Part shown: positions 60,151-64,000 of the stretch, one piece after another
How positions within the stretch are numbered: the stretch's first letter is position 1
Layout: the number at the start of each line of letters is the position of its first letter
Origin: Hygrophila difformis
Taxonomy: Eukaryota > Streptophyta > Magnoliopsida > Lamiales > Acanthaceae
Length of the DNA stretch: 64,000 nt
Assembly: GCA_030278955.1 (NCBI GenBank)
Contig: JAOANR010000013.1
Coordinates: forward strand, 42,444,191-42,508,190
Reading direction: 5' to 3'
Made by a program: the position numbers and the translations under genes
Notes under the pieces: model-generated
Databases searched by the model: none
Told to the model about the DNA's origin: nothing
What the model saw: only the letters and a program-made list of their open reading frames with translations

Positions 60151-62705
60151 TGTAACACCCCGATTTAATTAACTCATAATTAATTAATTTAATTATGGTT
60201 AATTAACAAAAGACTTAGTATGTGGATTATTTTGTAGGAAATGAAAATTTAAGTGGGGGAAATAAGTGAGTTCAACTCACAAGATAGTAAGAGTCAAGTG
60301 CTCAAATGGGTGCAATGTGGTCAAGACAAGTGGTGTAGACCTTTTAACCCACATTCCGACCCGACCCGGATCCATCTTACCCTTAAAAATCAGATTTTGG
60401 GTGTTGGAAACCCATTTCCTCATCTTCTCTTCCCCTCTCTTCCCTCATTCCCGTCACCATTTTTGGGAAGGCTAGGGTTGGTGCCAAATCCTCCCAAATC
60501 CTTGATTTTATGCTCAAATCGGTTGGGGTTTTGGTCAAGATAGTTGGGGTAAGTATTTCTCTTGCAATTTCCTTGCTTTTTCATGTGTTTGGAAGGGATT
60601 TTGGGGGCTGTTTTTGAAGTGACGAAAATTGGGGATTTTTGTCAAATCTTATAGATCGGCTTGGAATTTGTGTTAAATCCTTGATTGGGAGTTGCAAATC
60701 AGTTTTGGGAGTTAAGGTAATGCTTTTGGTTGAGTAATTTCAGTTTTTGAGCTTCCAATGGGTTCATGATGAAGAAATCATGTTCTTGGATGATTTTTGA
60801 TGTTTGGAGTTGATTTTTGATGTTTGGATTGGATTCTTGTAATTTAGGCTTGGAATTTCAGATTGGAAGCTTGGAGGTTGAGAAGAGGAGCTTGGAGACT
60901 CATCTACATATCAGACAAGGGTAGAGATAGGCCTAAATGGGGGCATAATCGGTGGAATGGCCGGAAACCGCCATTTCCATCGTTTCTGGTGTGTCGGCGC
61001 GCACTTGGCGCGCCCTTTAGCCAAACAGCGCGCGATTGAACGTCACGACGTCCGAGTCCCGCGCGGGGTTGGCGCGGTTTTCTTGAGAAAACCGCGCGGG
61101 GAGCGCGCCAGCTCCCCTGCCCGCGCGATTCTTTCGCTCGTTTTCCGATCCTTTCTCCTTCGTGTTTCCTTAGTTCTTCTTATGCTTCTAGCATGCCATA
61201 ACTATCATTATGCTCACAATCTTTGAACTTAGTTGCGATTAGCGGTGATCTACTATGCCTTAGTTGAGATCGAGTCTTGTTTCGCTTCTATGTTGATGTG
61301 AGTGTTGGTGCCGATATGTGGGGTTTGGCACACCCTTGACACTTAACTCGTGGTGAGTTGTTGATTTTGTCATGACGCGTAATTTACGTATTGACATGTG
61401 TGGAATTGAATCTGAATATGTGTTGATGCCGATACGTGGGACTTGGCACACCCCTGATTATACTTAACTCGAGATGAGTTGTTTATTTTGTCCTGATGCG
61501 TGGATTTACGTATGGACATGTGATTGAATTGAATCTGAATATCTGTGATGATATGAAATGCCACGACGGTAGGATACGCTATGCTTACGAGTCGGTATCC
61601 GATTGGGCATAGTGGGATCTCTACCCAGAAGCATTGATACTGTGATGATATGTGAATATCTGTGATGATATGTGAATATCTGTGATGATATGAAATGCCA
61701 CGACGGTAGGATACGCTATGCTTACGAGTCGGTATCCGATTGGGCATAGTGGGATCGCTACCCAGAAGCATTGAGACTGAAAAAGGATTTACATCCTAGT
61801 CTGATTTTGGCTGGAAAGGGCTCATGACCCTTAGCCTGACCCGCTTGCCGTAAGCCACGATCTCAGCTGTTAGTGTCCGCGGCGGGGGCACTGTGGGTAT
61901 GTCTCTCGACCATTAAGGGGAGTGGACCCTTATATGGGAGGGAATACCGACCATGGTACCTAGGTGCGCGCTAGGCATGCTTATGTGTTGCATTTAGGGT
62001 AGATAGACATTCTAGGTCATAACATTTCATCTCATCATCCATCATTCATCTTATTTGCAGTGGTTGAAGCACCGGTATGGGACGGTGTGATGTTTACTTA
62101 TTTGCACTGTTTAATTTTTATGTTACGCCTAACAAATGTTTAATAATGGAATATATCTCCACCTATATGTATAAATATACTTCTAGGGAATCAAGTTAAT
62201 TCTTGTTTCCCCTTATGCCGATTCTTCTATTCTTGCTCAGTACCTTGTACTGACCCTTGCTATGTTTTCATGTATAGATATTCCCGGGGAGGACGCAGAG
62301 CCTGAGCACGATGTGGGGTTTGGGGATGAGTGATCTACCTAGAGATGCATTAGCATGTTGTGGACTTATGTGCTTGTCTTGAATAATATGCTATGACTCT
62401 ATTACCTTGTCTCGTACTGCTTGTGGTACCGATCGGTACATTATGTTCTGTCTTGTGTGTTACTTAATATCTCTGACAGGTTGAGATGAGACTGATATGT
62501 CGACTGTTATGTCGCATGAATAAGGCTTGTAAGCCGGACGTCTGTTATGATGTGAGGTTTCCTTTCTGGATTTGTATTATGATTCATTGGCTTCCTGTTA
62601 CTTGGCTACGTGTTATTGATCTTAAATTGATTGGCCAACAGTTTAAGAGAGGTAACACGGCAGTGACGTCACAAAAATTTGGTTTTAAATTTTTGGGGCG
62701 TTACA
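60151..62705 (+). repeat. 3' LTR of the outer element (2,555 bp)
   Basis: Copy of the 5' LTR lacking 11 bp in the GCGCGC repeat patch (near 61,030) and with one extra A near 61,783. It ends inside the ARR-B-like exon. Confidence 0.92.
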
Positions 62706-62935
62706 ACTTCCACGAATTTTTTGTGCAGCTCCGGCGTCCAAACAAGTCTCATTTTCTTGGAGGAGGGGTCCGCCTCCGCCGTTCCTCCGCCTCCGCCGCC
62801 ATTTCCACCGGCGACCATATCGTCATTAACATTGACTTTAAGGAGTTGCTTCCTGACGACATGCTGCCACATGATCACCCGGACATCTTCCATCTGGATG
62901 GGCTTCTCGAGAAATGTACAGACCCCATATTCCAT
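62706..62935 (-). pseudogene. ARR-B-like response regulator, receiver end + first half of GARP, disrupted
   Basis: After an acceptor (ATGGCAG) the exon reads MEYGVCTFLEKPIQMEDVRV then WQHVVRKQ, the end of a phospho-receiver domain with its conserved Lys-Pro (FLEKP). A Gly-rich linker follows, then KKMRLVWTPELHKKFVEV, helix 1 of the GARP domain. At 62,706-62,710 the LTR element begins, and translation would run 9 residues into the LTR before a stop. Upstream exons with the phospho-accepting Asp are not in view. Type-B response regulators are the DNA-binding outputs of cytokinin signalling. This allele cannot make the DNA-binding domain. Confidence 0.85.
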
Positions 62936-63420
62936 CTGCCATGGATCTCTTGGTTACTAACTTGCTTAAACAAGGATTGAGAAAGATTAAGCGAAAGATT
63001 AAGAAGATTAGGGATGAAGAGATAGAACCGGAAATGGAGATAAGAGGATAAGGAAGCTCCAATATTGAAGAAGATCTTGAGATGGAGATGCAAGCGAACC
63101 CGGCAACACCGTCTCCCCCAAATCCTTCAACAATGGTGATTTCGATCCCGGATTTGCTTCAAGAATCCGAATCGTGTGGACTAGCCCAAGTCTAGAACAC
63201 GGTTGGGTGAGATTTCTCTCAATGAGGGTTTTCGGTTCCCACAAACTCTAAATGATCTTTGGAAAATAAGAGAGAAGTGTTCTCATTCAATATTCAAGCC
63301 AAAAGATATGTTACAAATAAGGGGAAGGTCATATATATAGACCAACCCGATTAAACAAAGCCTAAAAAGGATTTAAAAAACAAAAGAGAACAAAAGAAAT
63401 GAAGAAAACATCAAAAACTG
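62936..63420. other. Upstream intron side of the ARR-B-like gene, no further exon seen
   Basis: I looked for the receiver's acidic pocket and the phospho-acceptor motif on the minus strand and did not find them. The small ORFs here have no recognised domain. A stretch near 63,180-63,330 has the look of transposon-derived sequence but no clear ends. Confidence 0.4.
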
Positions 63421-63600
63421 ACTCGGACGCGGTTTAAACGCAGCGGTGGGGTTTAGACCGCACGCGGTGCGGTTTAGACCGCCCGGCAGAAATGGATCCT
63501 TCTTCACAAAATGAGGAGATGCGGTTTAGGCTAGGTGGTGTGGTTTAGACCGCATGTGGTGCAGTTTAGACCGCACGCGATGCGGTTCAAACCCTTGGTG
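63421..63600. repeat. Irregular repeat of GCGGTTTAGACCGC
   Basis: At least six copies of the self-complementary word GCGGTTTAGACCGC or close variants, spaced 20-40 bp apart. Each could form a small hairpin. Possibly part of an LTR; unidentified. Confidence 0.75.
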
Positions 63601-63703
63601 TTGAAAACTTGGGTTCGAAACACAATTTAGCAACAATGTATACGTCCCGGTATAGAAGTGGAAAAATAAACCTCACAAAAACACTCGAAAATAACCCTGA
63701 GTA

Positions 63704-63838
63704 CTCAAATGACTTCTCGGGCTAGATTTCACAACGGTGCCAGTCCGATATCCACTTTATTGTATAAATACTCAAGTGGCTTCTCGGGCTAGGGTTTCAC
63801 GACTGTGCCAGTCCGATATTCGCCTTATTGTATTCCAC
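63704..63838. repeat. Two-copy tandem repeat, 67-bp unit
   Basis: Units begin CTCAAATGACTTCTCGGGCT at 63,704 and CTCAAGTGGCTTCTCGGGCT at 63,771, each followed by GTGCCAGTCCGATAT. The sequence up to 64,000 shows no gene. Confidence 0.75.
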
Positions 63839-64000
63839 TCAAGATATAAAAATAAAAATATCACTAGTGATGGAAATTGTGAAAATTCCAATACTTGGAA
63901 AAATTTTCTTCTGGTGGTGCGGTTTAATTGATGGATATGGTTTATCGGAAGAGACCGCACCTAGGCTCCTTGGACTTGGTTTTGAAAAATCAGCTTCAGC

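Larger units (their letters stand above)
46918..62705 (+). mobile_element. Outer nested LTR element, chromovirus-like, RT/INT-deleted (15.8 kb with insert)
   Basis: 2,565- and 2,555-bp LTRs begin TGTAACACCCCGATTT and end GTTACA. The element is flanked by a perfect 5-bp duplication ACTTC (46,913-46,917 and 62,706-62,710). The initiator-Met primer site TGGTATCAGAGCC is at 49,486, and a polypurine tract (AAGGGGGAGAGAT) lies before 60,151. The internal region holds gag, protease and the integrase C-terminus with a chromodomain-like tail, but no RT, RNase H or integrase core. LTRs differ at about 6 positions plus an 11-bp and a 1-bp indel, so the insertion is very recent. Confidence 0.92.

Noticed and set aside
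62669..62705. Peptide TPQKFKTKFL as part of the response regulator
   Set aside because: It is read-through of the LTR end, not gene sequence; the true continuation lies at 46,890-46,917.

Overview
The window is nuclear DNA of a flowering plant. The evidence is four intron-containing genes for plant-specific or plastid-targeted proteins, GT-AG introns of plant type, and many plant transposon families. The protein sequences suggest a eudicot; I cannot name the species. Gene models were read by eye from splice sites, reading-frame phase and recalled protein families, not from an alignment.

Genic part (about 6-19.5 kb). The order is leaf ferredoxin-NADP+ reductase (+, 9 exons, 360 aa), a homologue of the thylakoid protein HHL1 (+, 5 exons, about 230 aa), plastid UMP kinase of the PUMPKIN/PyrH type (-, 7 exons, 334 aa) and autophagy protein ATG16 (-, 3 exons, 510 aa). 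The first three encode plastid proteins (photosynthetic electron transfer, photosystem II repair, pyrimidine nucleotide/plastid RNA metabolism). ATG16 is cytosolic. All four models close in frame. Small Stowaway-like MITEs lie between and inside them; one has been split by a patch containing an 18S rRNA fragment.

Transposon part I (19,858-32,499). This is a complete 12.6-kb Ty3/gypsy retrotransposon of Tat type with 656/658-bp LTRs and a perfect 5-bp target duplication (ATCTG), inserted about 0.4 kb upstream of the ATG16 start codon. It carries gag, a protease-type ORF and a pol broken by two in-frame stops. On the opposite strand it carries a large spliced gene for a plant mobile domain (PMD) protein with basic, coiled-coil and acidic regions.

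Broken gene (33.3-62.9 kb). Three small pieces on the minus strand fit together as the receiver end and GARP DNA-binding domain of a type-B response regulator (ARR-B). Two pieces are separated by a 13.2-kb AT-rich intron filled with a 610-bp tandem array, a 5'-truncated LINE, Helitron ends and an 886-bp foldback MITE. The exon itself is cut by a very young 15.8-kb nested insertion. The outer element is a chromovirus-like LTR element lacking RT/RNase H/most of integrase (46,918-62,705, duplication ACTTC). Inside its gag sits an 8.0-kb gag-only LTR element with 3,009-bp LTRs (50,070-58,064, duplication GAATC).

The two ends of the window (1-4.9 kb and 63-64 kb) hold no gene I can support beyond a short phosphatase-like remnant and repeats.
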